A stretch of 64,000 bases of DNA, from contig NZ_CP108644.1 of NCBI RefSeq assembly GCF_041435495.1, positions 5,193,501 to 5,257,500 on the forward strand. The letters run 5' to 3'. Below are positions 1 through 10,167 of the stretch, one piece after another. The notes under the pieces were generated by a model that had not been told where the DNA came from, made no database searches, and saw only the letters and a program-made list of their open reading frames with translations. The first letter of the stretch is position 1; each line of letters starts with the position of its first letter. The DNA is from Streptomyces sp. NBC_01116 (lineage in GTDB: Bacteria > Actinomycetota > Actinomycetes > Streptomycetales > Streptomycetaceae). The position numbers were made by a program, and so were the translations under genes.

Positions 1-52
1 CGGCGATGGGCGCGTACGGCCTCGGAGGCTGTACGGGATCGGCTCTGCGGCG

Positions 53-463
53 TCAGCCGATGCGCAGGGAGACGCGCAGGACGCAGAGGTAGCGGTTGGC
101 CGCGGGATGCAGGTACTCCGGCAGCCAGCGCGGACCGTCGGCCTCGACGACATCGCTGATCACGATGTCCGTTCCGTACCGCCGGCCCACCGCGCCGAGC
201 AGTTCGGCCCGGGCGGAGTTGGCCAGGCGGTGCGCCGTCGCCTTGTCCGGCCCGTAGGCCTCCAGTTCGATCAGCGGCTGGTCGAGGTGGAGGTCGTCGA
301 CCCAGGCGCCACCGCGCCGGGAGACGATCACCGCCTTCTGCGTGCCGTCGAAGCCGGGCGGCGGAGTCTCGTCCACCACCGCGTCCGCCAGATCGGCGCG
401 GTCGGAGAGGAGCTCCACGACGATGGCCTCCACGTCGGGGAAGGTGCTCGGAGGTGAAGTCAT
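53..463 (-). CDS. Phage tail-terminator/neck-like hypothetical protein
   Basis: A 136-aa protein. The ATG at 463 was chosen because the upstream extension is Arg-rich and low in complexity; an AGGAG lies about 14 nt upstream, which is a long spacing. The body reads like the small tail-completion proteins of actinophages: an N-terminal FPDVEAIVVELL helix, then strands with VIVSRRGGAW, LHLDQPLIELEAYG and a late GPRWLPEYLHPAANRY motif. This family resemblance is recalled, not searched. If correct, the protein would act in virion assembly. There is no neighbouring capsid or tail gene in the window, so it is a lone remnant, or the edge of a prophage lying to the left. Confidence 0.6.
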   Translation of the reverse strand: MTSPPSTFPDVEAIVVELLSDRADLADAVVDETPPPGFDGTQKAVIVSRRGGAWVDDLHLDQPLIELEAYGPDKATAHRLANSARAELLGAVGRRYGTDIVISDVVEADGPRWLPEYLHPAANRYLCVLRVSLRIG

Positions 464-768
464 GACAGGGCGATCACTCCTGTTCGCGGAAGGGTGAGGT
501 GCGGATGCGCGGACGGCGGAGCCGCGCCCGGAGGGTGGGCGCAGCTCCGCCGCTGCACCTATTGTGACTGAGATCGTGCGAGCGCGCAACCTGTTGGCGC
601 GAAGGCGCAACGTCCGTGGTTCCGCTTCCGGGGCTGTCCATGCCCGGCGGCGCGCGGGTGGGGCCTGTTCTGGCCTCCCGCACTCCCGTGCCCGGTGCGT
701 TATTCTGCGGTTATCGAACAGGCTTTCGAGAGTTGGCGGTTCTCAGTGGAGGAAGCGCCCTGACGAGC

Positions 769-1074
769 GTGCGGAGCGAGGAAACGGGGGAGCGGGTGGA
801 CGGGAGCGAGCCGGTGATCGGTGCCCAGGAGCGGCTGGCCGATGTCGTGGCCGCCGCGGTCGAGGTGGCCGCGGAGTCGGGGGAGTCGGGTACGTACACG
901 GCGGAGGTCGCCCGCACGCTCACCGCCGTCGTCGGCAAGGTCGGGGCGAGAGTCGCGGTCGAGGCGGAGACGCGGGGGTTCCGCAGCGGCTGGGGCGAGG
1001 CGATCGCGCTGGCGTCCGGGGGCGCCGACGGCGGGGCCCAGGTCTTCCGCATGGCCGCCGCGCCCGAGAAGTAG
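769..1074 (+). CDS. Small helical hypothetical protein
   Basis: A protein of about 101 aa that I do not recognise. The start is uncertain. GTG 769 has GGAGGA 15 nt upstream. GTG 814 has GGGAG at an ideal 7 nt and would give 86 aa. The C-terminal part is a regular amphipathic, Ala/Val-rich helical protein (ADVVAAAVEVAAES, VARTLTAVVGKVGARVAVEAE) ending in VFRMAAAPEK. There is no signal peptide or membrane segment. It is divergent from the tail-terminator-like gene and ends just before a strong bidirectional terminator. The 464-768 gap holds no gene; a TATTCT hexamer at 701-706 could be a -10 box. Confidence 0.5.
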   Translation: MRSEETGERVDGSEPVIGAQERLADVVAAAVEVAAESGESGTYTAEVARTLTAVVGKVGARVAVEAETRGFRSGWGEAIALASGGADGGAQVFRMAAAPEK

Positions 1075-1082
1075 CCGGGGGG

Positions 1083-1128
1083 ACAGACAGGAAGGGGCGG
1101 CCCGAACGGGCCGCCCCTTCCTGTCTGT
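1083..1128. terminator. Bidirectional rho-independent-type terminator
   Basis: A perfect 22-bp stem (1083-1104 with 1107-1128) closes on a 2-nt centre in the gap between convergent genes. The core is GGAAGGGGCGGCCCG and its complement. It can stop transcription from both sides. Confidence 0.9.
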
Positions 1129-1139
1129 TCACACGCGCC

Positions 1140-1343
1140 TCACGGCCGGCGCCGGGTCTCCGGGGTCTTCCGCCGGGCCGCCCGTTCCGCCGCGAAGACG
1201 TCCTCCAGGCGGAACACGTGCGCACGGCCCTGCCGGCCGGCAGGGCTGAGGTGGCCCAGCTGGACCCACTTGCGGATCGTCGCCGGGGTCACGCCCGCCT
1301 CGTGCGCGGCCAGTGCTCCGGTCAGCAGGGTCGCGGCCGTCAT
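1140..1343 (-). CDS. MerR/HTH_17-type helix-turn-helix protein
   Basis: A 67-aa protein. The ATG at 1343 overlaps the stop of the upstream zinc-ribbon gene (ATGA), so the two are translationally coupled. Residues about 10-50 form a winged-HTH of the MerR/excisionase type: AAHEAGVTPATIRKWVQLGHL, then a wing with GRAHVFRLEDVFAAE. Small proteins of this kind are DNA-binding regulators or excisionase-like accessory factors, and are frequent on actinophages and integrative elements. It has no effector domain. The product probably acts with the 286-aa zinc-ribbon protein encoded just before it. Confidence 0.75.
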   Translation of the reverse strand: MTAATLLTGALAAHEAGVTPATIRKWVQLGHLSPAGRQGRAHVFRLEDVFAAERAARRKTPETRRRP

Positions 1344-2200
1344 CGCCCGCCCTCCCGCCGCGGGGTGTCCGCGGTCGCGCCGGTCAGCTCCGTGAGATCG
1401 CCGCCGGACTCCGCGGCGAGCCGCACCCAGGCGCCCTCGCTCCACGCGTGCCGGTGCGCCGGATCCGTACGGCAGTCGCAGGCGCGGTCCGTACAGCGGC
1501 AGGCCGGGTTGACGCAGAGCACCGCCCGGCGCGCGGGGAAGGCCCGCAGCGAGACCGAGTCGCACCAGGGGCAGCGGCCGCCCACTCGTACCACCGGTTC
1601 GGCGCCGCCCAGGGCCCGGGTGCAGCGGCGGGCCATCCGCCGGACCTCGTCCCTGATGTGTTCGAGGAGGACGTCGTCGGCGGCGGCCCGGTCGAGCAGC
1701 CCCGCGACGCGCAGCAGTCGCCCGGACACCCGCTCGCGGCGGGGGCGGGGCATCCGGAGCCGGTCGTGCACGGCCTCGTCCAGCTCGATCACGCCATCCG
1801 TGATGTCGCGTACGGCGTCGGAGATGTGGAGCCGCACGGGGGAGGTGCGGGAGCCGGACGGCGTGAGCCCGTGGGCCTGCTCGGCCCGCAGGGCCTCCTC
1901 CCGCTCGGCGCGGGTCGGGCCCGCCGGGGCCGGGCCGCGCCCGGAAGGGGCCGCCCGCGGGGCGGAGGGGGAGCGGTAGGAGGGAGCGAGTTCGACGAGC
2001 AGTTCCGGGAACTGGTGCAGCAGCAGCTCGATCCAGAGCACGGCGTCCGCGGCCGTGCTGTCGCTCCTGCTGCCGCTGCCGCTGCCGCTGCCGCCGTTGC
2101 CGTTGCCGTTGCCGTGCCCGGGATCCGGTGCGGTGGCGTGCGTTCCGGAGGGCTGCGGTGTGATCGGCGTGTTCGATGTGGAGGTGTTCGGTGTGGTCAT
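1340..2200 (-). CDS. Zinc-ribbon hypothetical protein
   Basis: A 286-aa protein from the ATG at 2200, with a GGGGAG-type RBS. The first about 55 residues are a low-complexity Thr/Pro/Gly/Ser linker (GNGNGNGGSGSGSGS). A helical middle (about 55-200) contains LWIELLLHQFPELLVEL and HISDAVRDITDGVIELDEAV. The C-terminal third carries a Cys cluster (CPWCDS, then CVNPACRCTDRACDC) typical of a treble zinc site. The function is not known. Similar proteins recur in Streptomyces next to a small HTH gene, as here. The gene is divergent from an XRE repressor and shares a palindrome-rich promoter region with it. Confidence 0.75.
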   Translation of the reverse strand: MTTPNTSTSNTPITPQPSGTHATAPDPGHGNGNGNGGSGSGSGSRSDSTAADAVLWIELLLHQFPELLVELAPSYRSPSAPRAAPSGRGPAPAGPTRAEREEALRAEQAHGLTPSGSRTSPVRLHISDAVRDITDGVIELDEAVHDRLRMPRPRRERVSGRLLRVAGLLDRAAADDVLLEHIRDEVRRMARRCTRALGGAEPVVRVGGRCPWCDSVSLRAFPARRAVLCVNPACRCTDRACDCRTDPAHRHAWSEGAWVRLAAESGGDLTELTGATADTPRREGGR

Positions 2201-2251
2201 GGCGATCCCTTCTCCCCGCGCAGAGATGTTGCGGGTCCGCACACTGACATG

Positions 2252-2269
2252 TTGCGTGCTCGCACGCAA
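2252..2269. promoter_or_regulatory. Perfect 18-bp palindromic operator candidate
   Basis: TTGCGTGC-TC-GCACGCAA is a perfect 8-bp inverted repeat. It sits 52 bp upstream of the minus-strand zinc-ribbon gene. A weaker copy, TGCGG-GT-CCGCA, lies at 2230-2241. The shared TTGCG...CGCAA half-sites suggest binding of the adjacent XRE protein. Confidence 0.6.
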
Positions 2270-2342
2270 GGGGGATTCGGGGGCTACGGGGCCTTTATCT
2301 CCACAGATTTTGCCCAAATGGTAGGGGTGCGCGGGGTAATTC

Positions 2343-2354
2343 CTTGCGCGCAAG
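2343..2354. promoter_or_regulatory. Operator candidate before the XRE gene
   Basis: CTTGCGCGCAAG is a perfect 12-bp palindrome with the same TTGCG/CGCAA half-sites as 2252-2269. It lies immediately upstream of a -10-like TAGTCT (about 2360-2365) and 43 bp before the XRE start. This is a suitable position for autorepression. Confidence 0.55.
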
Positions 2355-2396
2355 CGCGATAGTCTGGACATCGCTTCGGAGGGAGGCGAGTGCCCC

Positions 2397-2846
2397 ATGA
2401 CCACGGGCGAACTCGACAGCTTCGCGACCTGGATCGAGGAACTGATCCGTCGGCGCGGCTTCGACATCGACAGTCCACGCGGCGGTGGCAAGTCCCGTCT
2501 CGCCGACGAGGCCGGGGTCCACCGGGCCGCCATCACCCGCCTTCTGCAGCGGCAGAGCATGCCCGACCTGGAGACCACCCGGCGTCTCGCCCAGGTGCTC
2601 CAGGTCCCGGTGCGCGACATGCTCATCCGCTCCGGGCGCCTCACCGAGGAGGACCTGCCGCTGCCGTCCGCCCCGGCGGGCGGGACCGTGGCCGGAGGCC
2701 GTCCGCTCACCCTGGAGGAGGCCGCTGTCGCCCTGGGTGTGCCGACCGACCAGCGTGAGATGTTCGTCCGGGTCGCGGGCCAGTTCCTCCCCGACCAGGC
2801 GGCCGCCGCCGTCGCCGGAAGCCGGGCGCCGCGCGCCTCCGACTGA
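2397..2846 (+). CDS. XRE-family transcriptional regulator
   Basis: A 149-aa protein with ATG at 2397 and GGAGGGAGG upstream. Residues about 8-78 form a lambda-repressor-like HTH: FATWIEELIRRRGFDI, then SRLADEAGVHRAAITRLLQ as the HTH core and LETTRRLAQVLQVPVRDMLI. The C-terminal half (EEAAVALGVPTDQREMFVRVAGQFL) probably dimerises. It is a cytoplasmic DNA-binding protein, likely the repressor of the divergent zinc-ribbon/HTH pair through the TTGCG palindromes between them. The arrangement resembles a phage-type immunity switch, though no other phage genes confirm this. Confidence 0.8.
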   Translation: MTTGELDSFATWIEELIRRRGFDIDSPRGGGKSRLADEAGVHRAAITRLLQRQSMPDLETTRRLAQVLQVPVRDMLIRSGRLTEEDLPLPSAPAGGTVAGGRPLTLEEAAVALGVPTDQREMFVRVAGQFLPDQAAAAVAGSRAPRASD

Positions 2847-3132
2847 CGCCCGTCCCGCTGCCCGACCGCGTCGGCACGCGTCGGACCGGATCGGGGTGGC
2901 GCGGCAGGGCGTGGAGGCCGCCGCCGGACCGGCGACGGCCCGGGCGGGCCGCCTCCGCCTCCGGCCCGTAGGATGTCGTGGCCTGTCCCCCCGCCCCTGC
3001 AGGTCCAAGAACAGCGAGCACGGACGTACCCCGCCGGGTGCGCGCCGGGCGGAGCGAGCGTTCGATCGCCGTGAGCGCGTTCCGTGCCCCGCGCGGTCCG
3101 GAGCGTCTCGCGTGGACGGCAAGGAGGGGTAC

Positions 3133-3855
3133 ATGGCCGAGCGGGAGGACCGCGCCCGATCCGCGGCTCAGGACCCCCCGCCGTCGGGGCCCGGGACGGC
3201 CGGCGCCGCCCCGCCGGCCGGAGATCCGGGACCGGAGACGTACGCGGCCCTCCTGGCCGAACTCGGCGAACTGCTCGACGCCCATGAACCGCACGAGGTC
3301 GTCGTCCTGCTGCGGGCGGAGCTGGAGCGGCGGGAGCTGCGCGCGTACTCCCACGGCTGGCGTGACGCCGCCGACCACTTCGAGCCCGCCGTCGAGGCGG
3401 CGAGGGCCGCGAGCCTGCGCACGTTACGGCTGGTGGGGCGCACCCCGGGCCGGGCGGCCGTGATCCCCTTCCGGTCGGAGGGCCGCAACGGCGAACCCCA
3501 TGGCACCGGTCGTGGGGACGGCCTGCCCGCCGAGGGTGAGCGCGGCGACGGCGTGCCGGACGGCGGCCGGAGCGACGGCGAGGAGCCCCGCCGCGACCGG
3601 CCCCGGGCGGCCGACCGGAATCAGGCGGCAGACCGGCCCCAGTCCGACCGGCCCCAGTCCGACCGGCCCGCCGGTGCGCCCCGGCCGTCCCGGCCGCCGC
3701 GCACCGGCGGTGGGCCCGAGCCCGCGCTCGTACCCAAGAGCCGCAACTCCCGGGTCCCGACGATTCCCACCCTCCCGGCGTCGCGGCTGCGTCTGCCGGG
3801 CAGGCCGTCGGCCGAGGGCGGGGGCTCCGCCACTCCCGACGACGGAGCGCGCTGA
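3133..3855 (+). CDS. Hypothetical protein with a TTA (bldA-type) codon
   Basis: A 240-aa protein of unknown function. AAGGAGG at 3121-3127 sets the ATG at 3133. Residues about 35-110 form the only folded part: ETYAALLAELGELLDAHEP, then HEVVVLLRAELERRELRAYSHGW and an Ala-rich helix. The remainder is disordered and Arg/Pro/Gly-rich, with a short tandem repeat (DRPQS twice, around 3640-3670). Codon 98 (3424-3426) is TTA, the rare leucine codon read by bldA tRNA in Streptomyces, so translation may be developmentally gated. The 2847-3132 gap upstream holds no recognisable gene. The gene precedes the rpsL promoter and has no obvious partner. Confidence 0.65.
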   Translation: MAEREDRARSAAQDPPPSGPGTAGAAPPAGDPGPETYAALLAELGELLDAHEPHEVVVLLRAELERRELRAYSHGWRDAADHFEPAVEAARAASLRTLRLVGRTPGRAAVIPFRSEGRNGEPHGTGRGDGLPAEGERGDGVPDGGRSDGEEPRRDRPRAADRNQAADRPQSDRPQSDRPAGAPRPSRPPRTGGGPEPALVPKSRNSRVPTIPTLPASRLRLPGRPSAEGGGSATPDDGAR

Positions 3856-3953
3856 GGGCGGCCGAGGGCGCGGGCGGACCCGGCCGCCGGCCGCCCCGTC
3901 CGTACGCCGGCGGCCGGGGCGGTCCCGGCGTGTCGGCGTGGACAGCATTTGTT

Positions 3954-3982
3954 TTGACCCAGCTCCGTGAGGTAGGTACGCT
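3954..3982 (+). promoter_or_regulatory. rpsL (str operon) promoter
   Basis: TTGACC (3954-3959), a 17-nt spacer and TACGCT (3977-3982) form a good sigma-HrdB-type promoter. It would give a leader of about 185 nt before rpsL. The 3856-4175 interval holds no gene, only this promoter and the leader. Confidence 0.7.
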
Positions 3983-4101
3983 CAAGCCTTGTGCCTGGGG
4001 TGTGCCTGGGCTCGTGTGCGTGTCCTCAACCGCATCGCGAGTCCGTCAGTAGCCACCGCAATCTGCGCCCTGCTGCCCTTGGGGCGGAAGTCCGCAGTAT
4101 T

Positions 4102-4126
4102 CGACACACCCGACCGCGTGGGTCGG
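4102..4126 (+). promoter_or_regulatory. rpsL leader hairpin shared with the rpsJ leader
   Basis: The 25-nt block contains the stem CCGACC-GCGTG-GGTCGG (4110-4126). It matches the rpsJ leader block at 12793-12817 at 24 of 25 positions. It starts 74 nt upstream of the rpsL GTG. Possible roles are translational feedback, transcript processing or a protein-binding site. Confidence 0.65.
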
Positions 4127-4175
4127 CGATGTTCCAGGTTAGTTTCACGAACGGCACACAGAAACCGGAGAAGTA

Positions 4176-4547
4176 GTGCCTACGATCCAGCAGCTGGTCC
4201 GGAAGGGCCGGCAGGACAAGGTCGAGAAGAACAAGACGCCCGCGCTCGAGGGTTCGCCCCAGCGTCGCGGTGTCTGCACGCGTGTGTTCACGACCACCCC
4301 GAAGAAGCCGAACTCGGCGCTCCGTAAGGTCGCGCGTGTGCGTCTGACCTCCGGCATCGAGGTCACGGCCTACATCCCGGGTGAGGGACACAACCTGCAG
4401 GAGCACTCCATCGTGCTCGTGCGTGGTGGCCGTGTGAAGGACCTGCCGGGTGTTCGTTACAAGATCATCCGCGGCTCCCTTGACACCCAGGGTGTCAAGA
4501 ACCGCAAGCAGGCCCGCAGCCGCTACGGCGCCAAGAAGGAGAAGTAA
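4176..4547 (+). CDS. rpsL: 30S ribosomal protein S12
   Basis: A 123-aa protein, the family length, with a GTG start and CCGGAGAAGTA before it. S12 lies at the decoding centre of the small subunit. The conserved loops [13 protein letters not shown] and [13 protein letters not shown] are present. Lys43 and Lys88, the classic streptomycin-resistance positions, are wild-type lysines, so the allele predicts streptomycin sensitivity. It is the first gene of the str operon (rpsL-rpsG-fusA-tuf), preceded by a strong promoter and a structured leader. Confidence 0.98.
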
Positions 4548-4549
4548 GA

Positions 4550-5020
4550 ATGCCTCGTAAGGGCCCCGCCCCGAAGCGCCCGGTCATCATCGACCCGGTC
4601 TACAGCTCTCCTCTTGTCACCTCGCTGATCAACAAGATCCTCCTCGACGGCAAGCGTTCCACCGCCGAGCGGATCGTGTACGGCGCCATGGAAGGCCTCC
4701 GCGAGAAGACCGGCAACGACCCGGTCATCACGCTGAAGCGCGCGCTTGAGAACGTCAAGCCCTCGCTCGAGGTCAAGTCCCGCCGTGTCGGTGGCGCCAC
4801 CTACCAGGTGCCGATCGAGGTCAAGCCCGGTCGTGCCTCCACCCTCGCTCTGCGCTGGCTCGTCGGTTACTCCCGCGCCCGCCGCGAGAAGACCATGACC
4901 GAGCGCCTCATGAACGAACTGCTCGACGCCTCCAACGGCCTCGGCGCTTCGGTCAAGAAGCGTGAGGACACCCACAAGATGGCCGAGTCCAACAAGGCCT
5001 TCGCGCACTACCGCTGGTAG
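4550..5020 (+). CDS. rpsG: 30S ribosomal protein S7
   Basis: A 156-aa protein of normal family length. S7 nucleates assembly of the 30S head by binding the 3' major domain of 16S rRNA and contacts E-site tRNA. It begins [18 protein letters not shown] and ends AHYRW, with the characteristic [14 protein letters not shown] segment. It starts 2 nt after the rpsL stop with AAGGAGAAGTAAG as the RBS, so the two are coupled. In E. coli S7 represses the str operon; whether it does so here is not visible. Confidence 0.98.
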
Positions 5021-5058
5021 TCGCTACCCCCATCGAGACCGAGAGAAGATTGAGCCTT

Positions 5059-7188
<2,130 letters not shown>

Positions 7189-7230
7189 CTCTCCCGAGCT
7201 CACGCTTTAGGCTTGTCACCGGAGCCTGGT

Positions 7231-7270
7231 GGGCATCGGGCACAGCGCGCGAGCACTGTGCCCGATGCCC
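7231..7270 (+). terminator. fusA-tuf intergenic hairpin
   Basis: A perfect 15-bp stem (7231-7245 with 7256-7270) has a 10-nt loop and no U tract. It lies between fusA and tuf. It may partly terminate str readthrough or protect a processed tuf transcript. Confidence 0.65.
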
Positions 7271-7345
7271 CCGGCGCCGGCACCCCAGCAAAGATCACCT
7301 GGCGCCGATGAAGCAAGGCGTACAGAACCACTCAGGAGGACCCCA

Positions 7346-8539
<1,194 letters not shown>

Positions 8540-8581
8540 TTTCTGCTTGGTCCTTGGACCTGGTGGCTCACCGAGCCGCAA

Positions 8582-8619
8582 GAAGGGCCCCGCACCTCGG
8601 AAGAGGTGCGGGGCCCTTC
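8582..8619 (+). terminator. Terminator after tuf
   Basis: A perfect 17-bp stem (8582-8598 with 8603-8619) encloses a GGAA loop 42 nt after the tuf stop. It lacks a U tract, as many Streptomyces terminators do. It marks the end of the str operon. Confidence 0.85.
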
Positions 8620-8673
8620 GCTATGGTCGGACGGGCAGGGGCCGAGGAGCGGAGTGCGGGGGCGGGTACGGGC

Positions 8674-9183
8674 ATGACCGAAGAGGCACGTGGAGCGCGG
8701 ATCGCCGACCGGGTGGCCCACGCGGCCGTCGCCGCCTGGATCGTGTGGGTGGTGAACGCCAGTGCCGCGGCCGTCAGGGGCATCGGCTTGGCCGAGCAGT
8801 TCACCGAACACGTCGCCTGGTGGCAGTACGCGCTCTTCGCCGGGCTCATCGTGGTCCGCCCGGTCGCGGCGCGCAGCCTCACGCCCGTGCTCGTCGGACC
8901 GGACCTCGACCTGCGGCCCACCGGGGCGGCGGCACGGCTGGGGGCGCTGCTGGCGGTGCTCGCGGCGACCGTCGTCGCCGTCGGCCTGCTGACCCTCGCG
9001 GCAGGCACTCTCGTCGAGGGCGACCATCCCTCCCGGCTGCTCTCCGCCGCCGGCGACCACCTGACCGGGGCCCCCTCCCTGGTCCTGGCCGGAGCGATGG
9101 CCGCTTTCGCGCTCCTGTCGCCCGCGGTGTGGCCCGTGGTGCCGCTCGGCAGGCGCGGAGGGACCAGCCGCGGAACGCGATGA
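8674..9183 (+). CDS. Four-helix integral membrane protein
   Basis: A 169-aa protein of unknown function. The ATG at 8674 is taken, with ATG 8623 as an in-frame alternative too close to the tuf terminator. Four hydrophobic segments are visible: about 11-31, 44-62, 78-106 and 128-150. The third and fourth flank a polar loop (EGDHPSRLLSAAGDH). No catalytic or transport motif can be seen. It is a single gene between the str terminator and a bidirectional terminator. Confidence 0.65.
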   Translation: MTEEARGARIADRVAHAAVAAWIVWVVNASAAAVRGIGLAEQFTEHVAWWQYALFAGLIVVRPVAARSLTPVLVGPDLDLRPTGAAARLGALLAVLAATVVAVGLLTLAAGTLVEGDHPSRLLSAAGDHLTGAPSLVLAGAMAAFALLSPAVWPVVPLGRRGGTSRGTR

Positions 9184-9229
9184 CGCACGGCGGATGGCGA
9201 GGGTGCGTCGCTGCGGCCCAGAAATGGGT

Positions 9230-9273
9230 GTAGGGCCCCGGTACCTCAGGGCGGCGAGGTAAGGGGGCCCTAC
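9230..9273. terminator. Bidirectional terminator between convergent genes
   Basis: An 18-position stem (9230-9247 with 9256-9273) has two internal mismatches and an 8-nt loop. It serves the membrane-protein gene and the facing protease gene. Confidence 0.75.
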
Positions 9274-9328
9274 GGTTCACGGGGCGGCGGGTCCGTCAGG
9301 TGCCCGCAGCCCCGGGCGGTGGGGTCGG

Positions 9329-10054
9329 TCAGACGCCCGCGATCGACTGGATCCAGGACCGGTACGCGGTGACGTTCGTGTACGCGGTCGTGGTCTGCCG
9401 GTCGCTGGTGGAGGCGACGCCGACCTGGATGCCGTTCGCCGTCATCGGGCCGCCGGAGTCGCCGCCGGCGGTGATGCCGTTGCCGCGGCGGGCGCAGATC
9501 GCCGAGCCGCCGTACGCGTCACCGCAGCCGCCGGTGACCGTCACGTTGGCGACCTTCAGGTAGCGGGACTGGCAGTTGGCCTCGGAGCCGCACTGCGAGG
9601 TGGCGCCCCAGCCCCAGACCTGGACGCTCTGCCCGACGCTCACCGAGCCGGGCGAGCCGAGCCGGGAGTAGGTCGCCTGCACGGAACGGTCCAGGCGCAC
9701 CAGCGCCAGGTCCGAGCTGTGGGTGTAGGTCTGGGCGCCGTTGGCGACCACACCGCCGCTGTGCTGGTCGAGGCTGCCGATGCGGAACGACAGACCGCCG
9801 CCGGTGACGCAGTGCTTGGCGGTGAGGATCCAGGTCGGCGCGATGATCGTCGCCGAACAGGTCTCTCTGCCGTTCGAGAAGAGGCGGGCGGCCCAGGGGG
9901 CGTTGGACGCCTGGCCGCCGCCGATGATCTGGGTGGTCGGGGGCGGGGAGTCCTGGAGCGGTGCCTCGGGAGCGGCCGAGGCGGACGGTGCGAAGAGGGC
10001 GAGGACACAGGCCGCTGCGGCGGCGGCAGCGGGCACGAGCCTGGATATACGCAT
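9329..10054 (-). CDS. Secreted trypsin-like serine protease (S1)
   Basis: A 241-aa preproprotein. GAGGAATC precedes the ATG at 10054. A Sec signal peptide (RLVPAAAAAAACVLAL, A-S-A cleavage near 27) is followed by a short propeptide and the mature start IIGG at 43-46. The S1 triad is complete: His81 (TAKHC), Asp115 (SSDLALV) and Ser200 (GDSGGP). Three likely disulfides involve Cys66/82, 155/161 and 177/187. It hydrolyses peptide bonds outside the cell. Related Streptomyces enzymes are nutritional or developmental proteases, often inhibited by SSI-type inhibitors. Substrate specificity cannot be read safely from the sequence alone. Confidence 0.9.
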   Translation of the reverse strand: MRISRLVPAAAAAAACVLALFAPSASAAPEAPLQDSPPPTTQIIGGGQASNAPWAARLFSNGRETCSATIIAPTWILTAKHCVTGGGLSFRIGSLDQHSGGVVANGAQTYTHSSDLALVRLDRSVQATYSRLGSPGSVSVGQSVQVWGWGATSQCGSEANCQSRYLKVANVTVTGGCGDAYGGSAICARRGNGITAGGDSGGPMTANGIQVGVASTSDRQTTTAYTNVTAYRSWIQSIAGV

Positions 10055-10167
10055 GATTCCTCGTTTCGCGCGACACGCCGGGGTGTGCGTGTCCGTGGGG
10101 GATGGTGGGCAACAGGGTGCCGGAGCGCGACGAGGCGGGGGTACTAGCGTTTGGGTATAACTCGGCG

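Noticed and set aside
1340..3985. 881-aa reading of the zinc-ribbon frame
   Set aside because: The extension upstream of ATG 2200 runs antisense through the XRE and TTA genes and has no protein-like composition.
7229..7345. N-terminal extension of EF-Tu
   Set aside because: It passes through the intergenic hairpin and lacks EF-Tu similarity; GTG 7346 has an excellent RBS.
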